DNA from: Candidatus Zhuqueibacterota bacterium
Lineage (GTDB): Bacteria > Zhuqueibacterota > Zhuqueibacteria > Thermofontimicrobiales > Thiofontviventaceae
Reading direction: 5' to 3'
DNA: 64,000 nt
Assembly: GCA_016931935.1 (NCBI GenBank)
Contig: JAFGDW010000271.1
Coordinates: 44,806-108,805 of the forward strand
How positions within the stretch are numbered: the stretch's first letter is position 1; each line of letters opens with the position of its first letter. The notes under the pieces are model-generated. The model was not told the origin of the DNA and ran no database searches. It saw nothing but the letters and a program-made list of their open reading frames with translations. This document shows, in pieces, positions 52,120-60,864 of this stretch. The translations under genes and the position numbers were made by a program.

Positions 52120-53139
52120 TCAAATTTTGGATTTTTTTTGTTGATACATTGTCACTAATCGATCGATATTGCCTGCAACTTCAAAACCGGCATGCCGGCC
52201 TACATTATGAAACAGGGGTGTCCATGTCGATCCTTTCAAGCATGACAATCTGACTTCCAGCGATGATTGTAACGATTCGGAAATGCGGTGTGTCATGCCG
52301 TTAATCGTAGGGGCATGCAGAAAGCCGCCATCCGTTCGACGTCCGTTTATTTCCAACCGGTAATTCTTTTGGTACAATACCCATTCCACACAGGAATCAG
52401 TGATTTCAAAATGTTCAAGCTGTGCACCAGTATACGTGGTAAAGCGATACAGCCGTTGGTCATGCCACAATCCAAAGATATAGCCTAAAAATGGCCGCCG
52501 AATCCAGGGAATGATGGCAATCGAACCGGTGACACAAGTGTGAGAGCTGTTAAAATGGTTGGATTGACACCACACCCATGCATCAGGAAACGACTGGCCC
52601 CAATCCTTTTCAATATAGCCTTTTCCATTCGTAAAATCTAATTTTTGCCCATTAAGGTCCAGAATACCTTGAATATGATGATCAAGACTGACAATGCCAT
52701 GATAGCATTCCATAAATGGCACCCAGGTGTACCATCCCATAATTCCCGGTGAGACTAATGACCCGGGCCAGGGAGTCAATGAGTTAAATGTTAACTGTCC
52801 CTTCATGTTAAATGAGGTGGTTTGGATATCAATAACTAGCTCGTTTGCCGAAAACTGGTTTTTACCGATTTGGATGTTGAATTGGTATGGTTCGGTGTGA
52901 AAATCGTGAATGGGGAACGTGTGAAAATACGTTTCATTACGATGCCCATCAAATATCTGAATGAATGTATAACTATCCGATGCGTTCCGGCTTCGATATA
53001 TCCCGGGAATGATGGCAAATATGTGACGCTCATGCTTATCAACGATTTTGAAGTACCAGCCCTCAAAGTGTTGTTGAGCATGACTGTTTTTGCCCTGGTA
53101 GCCAGATGGATTGAGTTTATTTTTGAAGTACGATATCAT
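52120..53139 (-). CDS. Tocopherol-cyclase-like protein
   Basis: The 339-residue protein has no signal peptide. The N-terminal part (HAQQHFEGWYFKIVD, HIFAIIPGIYRS) and centre (SPGIMGWYTWVPFMECYHGIVSLDHHIQG, GKGYIEKDWGQSFPDAWVWCQSNHF) match tocopherol cyclase family proteins, which in plants and cyanobacteria close the chromanol ring of a prenylated quinol. Bacterial homologues without tocopherol exist, and their substrate is mostly unknown. It precedes a prenyltransferase gene on the same strand, so a cyclised prenylquinone (chromanol) made from menaquinone-type precursors is an attractive but untested idea. Confidence 0.85.
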   Translation of the reverse strand: MISYFKNKLNPSGYQGKNSHAQQHFEGWYFKIVDKHERHIFAIIPGIYRSRNASDSYTFIQIFDGHRNETYFHTFPIHDFHTEPYQFNIQIGKNQFSANELVIDIQTTSFNMKGQLTFNSLTPWPGSLVSPGIMGWYTWVPFMECYHGIVSLDHHIQGILDLNGQKLDFTNGKGYIEKDWGQSFPDAWVWCQSNHFNSSHTCVTGSIAIIPWIRRPFLGYIFGLWHDQRLYRFTTYTGAQLEHFEITDSCVEWVLYQKNYRLEINGRRTDGGFLHAPTINGMTHRISESLQSSLEVRLSCLKGSTWTPLFHNVGRHAGFEVAGNIDRLVTMYQQKKSKI

Positions 53140-53477
53140 CCAATATCTTTATTTAAGATTGTAGGTAATAAAAAAAAATACCCCAAGAATTTCTATATTG
53201 GAATATTTTGGGGAAGCCAGAGCAGTATCCGTGGAGTATCAGGGTTTTAGAATAGGTGTAAGTGCTAACTTTCAAACTACAAAAACAGGAGCATATTGTC
53301 AAGAGAAAATTTACACAAATTTCTAAAACGAAATATTAAATCTTAAATGATTGTGTTATTATAACGGTGATTCACATTAAGTCTGTTTTCTGTGGATCGT
53401 TGAATGCCAATTGAATTACGATGCACACTCATTTTGTCAATTGAGAAATTCGGTATCGAAATTCAGATTTCAGATAA
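53140..53477. other. AT-rich spacer, nothing identified
   Basis: This region lies upstream of the cyclase gene and downstream of the PKD/GEVED gene's terminator. It should hold the cyclase promoter. No gene or shared repeat is seen. Confidence 0.4.
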
Positions 53478-53518
53478 AAACAGGGATGGCTGATGACAGC
53501 CACCCCTGTTTTTTTTAT
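53476..53518 (-). terminator. Bidirectional terminator of the PKD/GEVED gene
   Basis: AAACAGGGATGGCTG (53478-53492) pairs with CAGCCACCCCTGTTT (53497-53511), one mismatch, loop ATGA. T tracts follow on both strands (TTTTTTTT on plus, TTTTT on minus). It lies 35 bp past the minus-strand stop codon. Confidence 0.88.
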
Positions 53519-53545
53519 TTGAGTTTAATCTTCAAGCATCTGATG

Positions 53546-55942
53546 TTATTTCATCAAAATTAATTTTCTATTCGTTTGGAATACGTCGGTTTTCATTGTG
53601 CACATGTAAATCCCTGTCGACAGCAAATTGCCATTGGCATCGCGGCCGTTCCAGCGAATCATATATTCACCGGCCGGCTTTTGTTCATTCATAAGGACGT
53701 ATATTTCTTTGCCGACCAGATTATAGATTGCAATACGGACATGGGTTTCATAAGGCAAGCTATAGCGGAATTCCGTGCTTGGATTAAACGGATTGGGATA
53801 ATTCTGTGACAATCGGAAATCCTGCGGTAGCCCGGATTCCGGGGACGAGTATTCGATACCCACCTCTTGGCCAATAGTAACCATACAATCTTCCACTTCA
53901 CCGATGGGAGGCGCCGTTTGATCATCAAAATAAGGGCCGAAGTAATTCAATCCGCCGACATCGCTGAAACGGAAGCGGGCAAATGTCTGTCCTTTAGTGG
54001 CGCTTACCGGAACAGTAAAAGTTATGACATTGACGCCCGCTGTCGTCTGATAATCGATAATAAAATGCTCGCCGGGATCGTCCCAACTGCTATCTGCATT
54101 GAAATCGATCCAGCCGGTGAGTGCGCCGACAGTAGTCGCTCGGACTTCCACACTGGCTTGCTGACCCGGTTCTAACGGCGTCAGGAAGCGTACACCATCT
54201 TCGTCGTCAATACCGTCTTTATCATCGCCCAGGGCTTGTGGATCACACATGCCATCGAGATCGGCATCCACGGTGTCACCGAGCCAGAAATGATTCTCAA
54301 TGCGATGTACCGCGCCCATATCGTGATTGTAAGTTCGGTACCAGCGCATGGCATCACCAAAATCAAATCGCATTGGCGCTGATCCAACCCATATCAGGTG
54401 ATCTTCGGTTTCCCCGTTGGTGAAATCCCCTTCACCGGTCCAATCGCCAATGATCTGCTCATTCGTAATTGTAAACCGTGCCCAGACGAATCCCGGATGA
54501 TCCCCGATCTGGAAATCCGGCGGATGCAGTGCGGACAGGTAACCATTTCCCAGCGGGACTTTAAAATTTTTCAAGATATGTTCGGAGACAGCAGCTTGCT
54601 TTGCCAGAGGGCTGGGCCCGACATCACCCCATTCGCCATCACGATTCCAATCGATAAGCACGTTGACATAGGCGCCAGCCTCGTGTTCAGTGTTAAACCA
54701 GAGATTCAGATTTCTGCCCCAACTGGCAATTTCACCAGCGTACCCTATTGAATCGATTTCACCACTGATAATTGGTACATAATCTTCAGAACCCAGCGGC
54801 CCCTGAATAGTGAAAATATCCGCCACAATGCCACAGTCACCATCGCCGGACGATTCATCTTTATTGTATGAATCGGGATTGAAAGACGGGCAGTATCCGG
54901 CGTTGCCATCCAGTTCATAATCGACTTTCGATCCGAAATATGATTTATCGCCCTGGTCGTGGTGGCGTATATACCCGGCTGGCCCGGCATTTTTACATGT
55001 CGGGAATTTTCCGTCGATTCCTAAATCCGGATAAGCCAGCGCGTCTTCGGGGGCATCGCCAAAGTCGTAGCGGAAAAAGTAGGCGAAAATATAATCGTCA
55101 CGAACAAGTATGTCGGTACCGCTGGCACATTGAATTTCAAGTTTGACGTCAAACCGGCCTTCATTGTAATACACAACATCGTGCGGGCCTTTACCCTGGG
55201 CGCTTTGCGGTTCGCCGCCTTCGAATGTCCACTGCCAGTCTGTGGCGTCGGGAGAATTATCAGTGAATGTAACTTTTAGAGGAATCAATCCGGATGTTGG
55301 CGAGCCGCTGAAATTCGCATCGCATGAGCAATCGTTTATATGGATGTAATTGATCTTTGTTTCCTTGTCGCTTCCATTCGCGCAATCCACCTCCAGCGTC
55401 ACAGAATAGTCGCCGGGTTTGTTGTATTTCACCTTATGCGGCCCCTGCGTTTGCGCGCTGGATGGGGTACCTCCCGGAAAACTCCATTGCCAGCAAATAG
55501 CGTCGGTTGATTGATCTGTGAAAATAATCTCTTCGCCAACACAAGCAATTGTTTTGTTCGCGACAAACTCCGCCTCACACGGACATTTGCTGACAGTGAT
55601 ATATTTATCTTTGATGATAGTATTTTTGCCGGGATAGGCGTTGGGGCAGACAATGTCCAACTTTACGTTATAAGTGCCAGCGGCCGCGTATGTTACAGTA
55701 TGCGGCCCCTTGCTGCTAGCCGATGATGGATTCCCGCCCGGAAAATCCCAAAACCAGGTGGTGGCATTTTGTGATTTGTCGTAAAAGACAACTGTCAACG
55801 GCGTACAGCCCGAGGTTGTGTCAGCGATGAAGTTGGCAGTACAACTGGCGGGCAATGAATGCGTAATAAAAAATACGCATCCCAATACACAAAGTACAAA
55901 AAGGAAAATGAACGTATGGTTTTGATGGTAACAGTTTTGCAT
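53546..55942 (-). CDS. Secreted PKD/GEVED-domain surface protein with T9SS-type sorting domain
   Basis: The 798-residue protein has a hydrophobic signal (about 1-33), then three PKD domains (about 35-100, 117-195, 204-285), each with the WxWxFPGG(x)PSSAxxxGPH(x)V-like core and paired cysteines. Two GEVED-type domains follow (about 400-530 and 585-690; VNVLIDWNRDGEWGD, GWIDFNADSSWDDPGEHF), ending IGEVEDCMV. A sorting domain with NYPNPFNPSTEF (about 725-798) closes it. Such proteins are usually adhesins or matrix components; no enzymatic site is visible. Standing alone with its own terminator, it appears to be a single-gene unit. Confidence 0.87.
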   Translation of the reverse strand: MQNCYHQNHTFIFLFVLCVLGCVFFITHSLPASCTANFIADTTSGCTPLTVVFYDKSQNATTWFWDFPGGNPSSASSKGPHTVTYAAAGTYNVKLDIVCPNAYPGKNTIIKDKYITVSKCPCEAEFVANKTIACVGEEIIFTDQSTDAICWQWSFPGGTPSSAQTQGPHKVKYNKPGDYSVTLEVDCANGSDKETKINYIHINDCSCDANFSGSPTSGLIPLKVTFTDNSPDATDWQWTFEGGEPQSAQGKGPHDVVYYNEGRFDVKLEIQCASGTDILVRDDYIFAYFFRYDFGDAPEDALAYPDLGIDGKFPTCKNAGPAGYIRHHDQGDKSYFGSKVDYELDGNAGYCPSFNPDSYNKDESSGDGDCGIVADIFTIQGPLGSEDYVPIISGEIDSIGYAGEIASWGRNLNLWFNTEHEAGAYVNVLIDWNRDGEWGDVGPSPLAKQAAVSEHILKNFKVPLGNGYLSALHPPDFQIGDHPGFVWARFTITNEQIIGDWTGEGDFTNGETEDHLIWVGSAPMRFDFGDAMRWYRTYNHDMGAVHRIENHFWLGDTVDADLDGMCDPQALGDDKDGIDDEDGVRFLTPLEPGQQASVEVRATTVGALTGWIDFNADSSWDDPGEHFIIDYQTTAGVNVITFTVPVSATKGQTFARFRFSDVGGLNYFGPYFDDQTAPPIGEVEDCMVTIGQEVGIEYSSPESGLPQDFRLSQNYPNPFNPSTEFRYSLPYETHVRIAIYNLVGKEIYVLMNEQKPAGEYMIRWNGRDANGNLLSTGIYMCTMKTDVFQTNRKLILMK

Positions 55943-56766
55943 TTCACACTCCTTTCACGTTGTTACGTGGTTGCTGATCATAGCTTACAATTGCGCTAAT
56001 AATTTTAGAACGATTTATCCAATCGATTGATAGTTCAAGAAGCAGTTCATACCGGACGATACAGAGACCAATATTGTATGTTAAATACTTTTAGAGTCGC
56101 CCATAATATTTATTAGGAGTTTTACTGCAAATATTGAAAATGTTCGAATCGAATTCAATTTTGATCCTGGAATATATCTTTTTTAACGTGGATGATTCAC
56201 AACCAGAATTAACTATTGGCATGGACACAATCTGCTACTATTTTTGATACAATGTGAGAATTGAGAGTAGTCGCAAAGAAATATCGGATGAAATGTAGGA
56301 AATGAATCGATCAGCTAACATACTACGAAAATGTTTTTGGAATGTCAAGCCCAAAATGCCGGAGAAAGCACATACTATTTATGTTGGAAAAATGAAGTTA
56401 AAAACAACAGCACTCGCTATAAAGTAACTCACTTGTAATTTTATTTTGAGATTTTAATTTATGGACTATTATCTAATTTGTTTAGTTTGTTGGTTTTTTA
56501 TGGATTAACTTGTGGTGGTTTTTTTATGAATTTTGTGGTATATTGCTTCCCTGTCAAAAATGGCATAGGATAGCATCTTTTACCATTATTTTCAAATGTC
56601 AAAATTGTAATCACTCAAACCACATCAGGTCGAATTAATAATTCGGCAATTTTTTGATTTGATGTACCATGATGCATAATTTTCTCTGATTGCCGAGAAA
56701 AACACTTGCGTCGTTGGGCATTTCTTATTATTTTGTGTCTCGTGTTTTTTTCGATAATGGGTAAGT
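55943..56766. other. 824-bp AT-rich spacer, no gene identified
   Basis: This divergent spacer is strongly AT-rich, with no supported gene, RNA or repeat shared with others. A T/G-rich stretch with repeated TTTTTTATG(A/G)(A/T)T units lies at about 56490-56545. Both flanking promoters should be here. Confidence 0.45.
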
Positions 56767-57735
56767 ATGAAACCAGACGCATTATATAAAGAATATACCG
56801 AATGCCAGCTTTGTCCCCGTAACTGTGGTATGAACCGAATTGCCTGTGAGACAGGTGTGTGTGGCGAATCCGATCAACTGCGTGTTGCCGCAATTGAAGC
56901 ACATTTCGGCGAAGAACCGCCGATTTCCGGAATACATGGCTCGGGTACGGTGTTTTTTTCAGGATGCAGTTTGAAGTGTCAATATTGCCAGAATCATCAA
57001 ATTTCCCATGACGGAATGGGGCGGATAATAACCGTCACTGATGTGGTTAATCGTCTGGAGCAGCTTGTAAGTCACGAAAGTATCCACAATGTAAACTTTG
57101 TGACAGCCGATCATTTTTTCCCGCATACAATTGAAATTGTGGATTTACTCGCTGAACGCGACTTACTGATTCCGATTGTGTATAATTTGTCGGGTTATCA
57201 ATCAATAAACTCCTTACGGCTGATCGAAACCAGCGCCGATATTTATCTACCGGACTTCAAATACAGCGATGCTGATATTGCTGCCCAATTATCCCGATGC
57301 CGGGACTATCCCGCCGTCGCCATCGATGCTCTTGCGGAAATGGTGCGGCAAAAAGGATTTCTAAATAATTTTACAACGAATGATGAATCTTGTGATATTG
57401 CGACCAAAGGTGTACTGGTGCGCCACCTGATTCTTCCCGGTCATGTAAAAAATTCGCTTGATGCGTTGTCAACACTATTTATTGAATTTGGCGCCAATCT
57501 GCCGATCAGCTTGATGTCCCAATATTACCCGACGCAATTATTTAAGCAACCGGAATTGAATCGTGGCATCACGTCTGAAGAATTTCAGCAAGTATATTCG
57601 CATGTGCTAGAGTTGGGATTCAATCATGTTTTCGTTCAGTTTCCCGAATCACACGCACCGGAGCGGCCGTTTTTGCCGGATTTTCAACGAGCAAAACCAT
57701 TTGTTGGCAATGCAAAGTCTGACAATTCGGAATAG
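56767..57735 (+). CDS. Radical SAM protein of the PflX/COG1313 type
   Basis: The 322-residue cytoplasmic protein has an N-terminal cysteine-rich segment (ECQLCPRNCGMNR, C13/C16/C20) and a radical SAM motif C67-SLK-C71-QY-C74 that binds the [4Fe-4S] cluster. The rest of the barrel fits PflA-like activases (NVNFVTADHFFPHTIEIVDLL, YLPDFKYSDADIAAQLS). The COG1313 group is annotated as putative pyruvate-formate-lyase activating enzymes, but no glycyl-radical enzyme is nearby, so the substrate is unknown. It is 35 bp upstream of the rRNA methyltransferase gene. Confidence 0.85.
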   Translation: MKPDALYKEYTECQLCPRNCGMNRIACETGVCGESDQLRVAAIEAHFGEEPPISGIHGSGTVFFSGCSLKCQYCQNHQISHDGMGRIITVTDVVNRLEQLVSHESIHNVNFVTADHFFPHTIEIVDLLAERDLLIPIVYNLSGYQSINSLRLIETSADIYLPDFKYSDADIAAQLSRCRDYPAVAIDALAEMVRQKGFLNNFTTNDESCDIATKGVLVRHLILPGHVKNSLDALSTLFIEFGANLPISLMSQYYPTQLFKQPELNRGITSEEFQQVYSHVLELGFNHVFVQFPESHAPERPFLPDFQRAKPFVGNAKSDNSE

Positions 57736-57770
57736 ATGGCTAACAATCATGTATCAGAATAAAGGTTAGA

Positions 57771-58523
57771 ATGGAACAATTAGAGGGCAGAATCAGTGTG
57801 GAAGCCGCACTGATCGCCAGGCAGCGAAAAATTTCATTAATTGTTATTCGTGCCGGTATGCATGAGAAAAACGTCAAATTCATTCTGGATGAAGCTGAAG
57901 CGCAGGCAATCCCGGTTAAACATGCGACCCGTGAGGAAATTGATGCTATGGCAAAAGGCGTGACACACGGCGGCGTTATCGCACTGGCTTCACCCAAATT
58001 ACCGCTGACTTCGGAGCGATTTCTGGATCAATTGAAACAACCTACGAACCCGGTGATTTTATTATTATTGGAAGGCGTGGACGATGAACAGAACTTCGGC
58101 TTTACATTGCGAACAGCGGAGGCAATGGGTGTTCATGCCGTCTTGTTGAAGAAACACTTATGGGATTTTGATGGTAATGTTGTTTCGCGGGCGTCATCGG
58201 GCGCATTTGAACGTTTAGCACTTGTGCAAATCGATAATGCGGACAAAATCATGCCAAAATTACGGCTGCTTGGCATTCGCAGTTACGGGTGCATTGCCAA
58301 CGCCAAACGCTCGATGTACGATGTCGATCTCAGCGATTCAGTGCTGCTGGCAATCGGCGGTGAAAAGCGCGGGTTGTCGGCGGCGGTACGAAACCATTGT
58401 GATACTTTCATTCATATCCCGATGTTATCCGATATTGGATCGTTATCACTGGGACATGCCGCCAGCATTTTAATGGCTGAGGCAATGCGGCAACGGATGA
58501 AAGAAACATTGCAATCCAATTAA
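57771..58523 (+). CDS. rlmB: SpoU-family 23S rRNA 2'-O-ribose methyltransferase (RlmB-like)
   Basis: The 250-residue protein has an N-terminal substrate-binding domain (about 1-80; LEGRISVEAALIARQRKISLIVI) and a SPOUT domain with the three motifs: VDDEQNFGFTLRTAEAMGV, IGGEKRGLS and IPMLSDIGSLSLGHAASILMAEAMR. It transfers a methyl group from SAM to a ribose 2'-OH, typically G2251 of 23S rRNA. The N-terminal motif and length fit RlmB over TrmH. The gene ends 5 bp before the convergent ABC transporter gene. Confidence 0.85.
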   Translation: MEQLEGRISVEAALIARQRKISLIVIRAGMHEKNVKFILDEAEAQAIPVKHATREEIDAMAKGVTHGGVIALASPKLPLTSERFLDQLKQPTNPVILLLLEGVDDEQNFGFTLRTAEAMGVHAVLLKKHLWDFDGNVVSRASSGAFERLALVQIDNADKIMPKLRLLGIRSYGCIANAKRSMYDVDLSDSVLLAIGGEKRGLSAAVRNHCDTFIHIPMLSDIGSLSLGHAASILMAEAMRQRMKETLQSN

Positions 58524-58528
58524 TACAA

Positions 58529-60679
58529 TTACCCCTGTTCCACATTCCCCGCAATATGAAAAAATTGCTCCTGATAAAGTTGGGAATAAAGTCCGCCCTG
58601 TTCCAGTAACTGCTGGTGCGTTCCGATTTCCTTAATCCGTCCTTTGTTGAGTACAACAATTCGATTGGCATTGATAACAGTCGATAGCCGATGGGCAATA
58701 ATAATGGATGTTCTATCCCGAAGTAACACATTCAGCGCTTCCTGAATTAAATGCTCGGATTTGGAATCCAGTGCGGACGTCGCCTCATCGAGAATCAGAA
58801 TCTTCGGATCTTTTAAAAACGCCCGGGCAATCGCCAGCCGTTGACGTTGTCCGCCGGAAAGTGTGGCGCCACGTTCTCCGATTTCTGTCCATAAGCCTTC
58901 GCAAAGATTATCCACAAATTCCAGGGCATTTGCGGCGGTGAGCGCCTGTTCCATTTCATCGGGCGTTGCTTGAGGATTCGCCAATAACAGGTTTTCCCGG
59001 ACCGTACCGGAGAAAAAAAGTGTGTCCTGACTGACGATGCCGATATGTGCGCGCAGGGCTTTCAGTTTGAGGGTGCGTAAGTCATGTCTGTCCAGACGGA
59101 TTATGCCGGAGAGGGGGTCGTAAAACCGCGGCACCAAATTCGCCAGCGTAGATTTGCCGGAACCACTCGGCCCGACAAACGCAATCGATTCCCCGGGCTG
59201 AATATGGAACGAAATATTTTCCAATACCGGGAAATTGGTTTCGTATTCGAAATGTACGTTATCAAATTCGATGTCGCCCTGTATTGATTTTAGTGCGATT
59301 GCATTTGGCAGTTCAACGACATGAGCCTGCGTGTCGAAATATTCAAATATTCGTTCCATTGCCGCAACGGAATTGGCAAGGAGTACGTTTAAGTCGGAAA
59401 GCCGTTGCAGTGGCCCATAAAACATCGCCAGGTATAACAAAAACTGGGTCAATTCCCCAACCGTGAGCCGGCCAGACATTATTTCATGAGCGCCATACCA
59501 CAGCACCAACACCGGTGCCGACAATACAACAAATCCCACCAACATTTCATTTATCGCAGCAAACTGAATCGATTTTAACACTTTGCTGTACAACTTGTTG
59601 GATTGTGAACGGAATTCCCGTAATTCCTGTCCCTCGCGGGTGAAGCCTTTTACGATTGAAACTCCGGCAATTTTTTCCTGAAGCCCACCGGATAACACTT
59701 CCACCCGCTGTTGCACTTCGCGGCTGGCTAGTTTAATTCGTCGCCCGATCACGCGGATAGAAAACAGAAATATCGGTACTAATGCCAACGATATCAATGT
59801 AAGTATTGGATGCATTTTTATCAGAATAATTAATAGTACGACCAGTAAAATACTATCCATCCAAACATTGGTTAGCGCTGAACCAACGAAATTTTGGGCC
59901 TGGGCAATATCGTTCACCACCCGCGATACAATCGCGCCGGTCTGATGTTTTGCGAAAAATTGGTGCGACAGCCGTTGCACGTGGTTGAATAATGCAACCC
60001 GCAAATCGCGAATCATGCGATGCCCTGAAATGGCGGTCAGCAGGCTTCGGGAGTAGGTAAGGCCCATCCAGGCGAGATTCGCCAGTAATACAATCGTAAC
60101 CAGATGCACAATCCGTTGTGATTTAGTGGCGAGATCCATTGTCTCGTTCAGAATGACCTGATCGAGGGTTATGCGTAAGATTTGCGGAAACAGTAATGGT
60201 ATCAGAAATTTGAAAATTCCGGCAATTGTCGCCCCAAGAATAATATACCAATACGGTCTGGCATAACTTAAAAATCGCCATAACGGATTGTAGTTTTTCT
60301 CCTGCACTTTAAATTTGCCAGTAACATTATTCCCGAATGCATCCTTAACGCTGACAATACGCGATGGGCTGATGTCGGTTTCAGCATAAAACGATTGGGA
60401 TTGAAGCAGTTCAAGGCCTTTGTCACCAATGCTGAGCGGGACTCGTGCTTTGGGTATCGGACTCGGTTCCATCACATCTTCGGTCACATTTAACACCAGC
60501 ACATTATACTGACTGATGTCAATCTCACTATGCCGTTGCGAATCAAAGATAATTCCCTCCAGCAGCAATTCAACTAGGCCCCATTGTTTGAAAAAATAGA
60601 ATCGTTTGTCTGACCGTTTTAAACCATCTGAAAGATATTTCTGAACATGTTCGGTTTCAGTTAATAAATAGAAGATCAT
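58529..60679 (-). CDS. ABC exporter (permease-ATPase fusion) with unusual N-terminal domain
   Basis: The 716-residue half-transporter has an N-terminal cytoplasmic domain (about 1-125), six transmembrane helices (about 135-440) and an ATPase domain (about 470-705) with Walker A GPSGSGKST, signature LSGGQRQR, Walker B ILILDEATSALD and H-loop AHRLS. The type is the MsbA/LmrA-like exporter of lipids or drugs. The first about 115 residues begin MIFYLLTETEHVQKYLSDGLKRSDKR; this is absent from typical exporters and I do not recognise it. An adenosine-ribosylase-like start has been considered (see findings). The substrate is unknown. Confidence 0.88.
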   Translation of the reverse strand: MIFYLLTETEHVQKYLSDGLKRSDKRFYFFKQWGLVELLLEGIIFDSQRHSEIDISQYNVLVLNVTEDVMEPSPIPKARVPLSIGDKGLELLQSQSFYAETDISPSRIVSVKDAFGNNVTGKFKVQEKNYNPLWRFLSYARPYWYIILGATIAGIFKFLIPLLFPQILRITLDQVILNETMDLATKSQRIVHLVTIVLLANLAWMGLTYSRSLLTAISGHRMIRDLRVALFNHVQRLSHQFFAKHQTGAIVSRVVNDIAQAQNFVGSALTNVWMDSILLVVLLIILIKMHPILTLISLALVPIFLFSIRVIGRRIKLASREVQQRVEVLSGGLQEKIAGVSIVKGFTREGQELREFRSQSNKLYSKVLKSIQFAAINEMLVGFVVLSAPVLVLWYGAHEIMSGRLTVGELTQFLLYLAMFYGPLQRLSDLNVLLANSVAAMERIFEYFDTQAHVVELPNAIALKSIQGDIEFDNVHFEYETNFPVLENISFHIQPGESIAFVGPSGSGKSTLANLVPRFYDPLSGIIRLDRHDLRTLKLKALRAHIGIVSQDTLFFSGTVRENLLLANPQATPDEMEQALTAANALEFVDNLCEGLWTEIGERGATLSGGQRQRLAIARAFLKDPKILILDEATSALDSKSEHLIQEALNVLLRDRTSIIIAHRLSTVINANRIVVLNKGRIKEIGTHQQLLEQGGLYSQLYQEQFFHIAGNVEQG

Positions 60680-60815
60680 CGCAGGATATGCCTTTTGTTT
60701 TGGCTTTAAAATAACACATTTGGGGTTTTAATTCAAGGATTATTATCAAGAGTGCGGAACGCGGTGGATTTATTTAATTGCTGACCTGCTTCCTTGCTAT
60801 GATGTAAATTTGGTC

Positions 60816-60853
60816 AAAAAAATCCCTTCCGATGTCTGATCCATTGGAAGGGA
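60816..60853 (-). terminator. Rho-independent terminator of the C69 peptidase gene
   Basis: TCCCTTCC (60823-60830) pairs with GGAAGGGA (60846-60853). On the minus strand the stem is followed by seven T residues. It lies 12 bp past the peptidase stop codon. Confidence 0.85.
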
Positions 60854-60864
60854 ATAGATTACCA

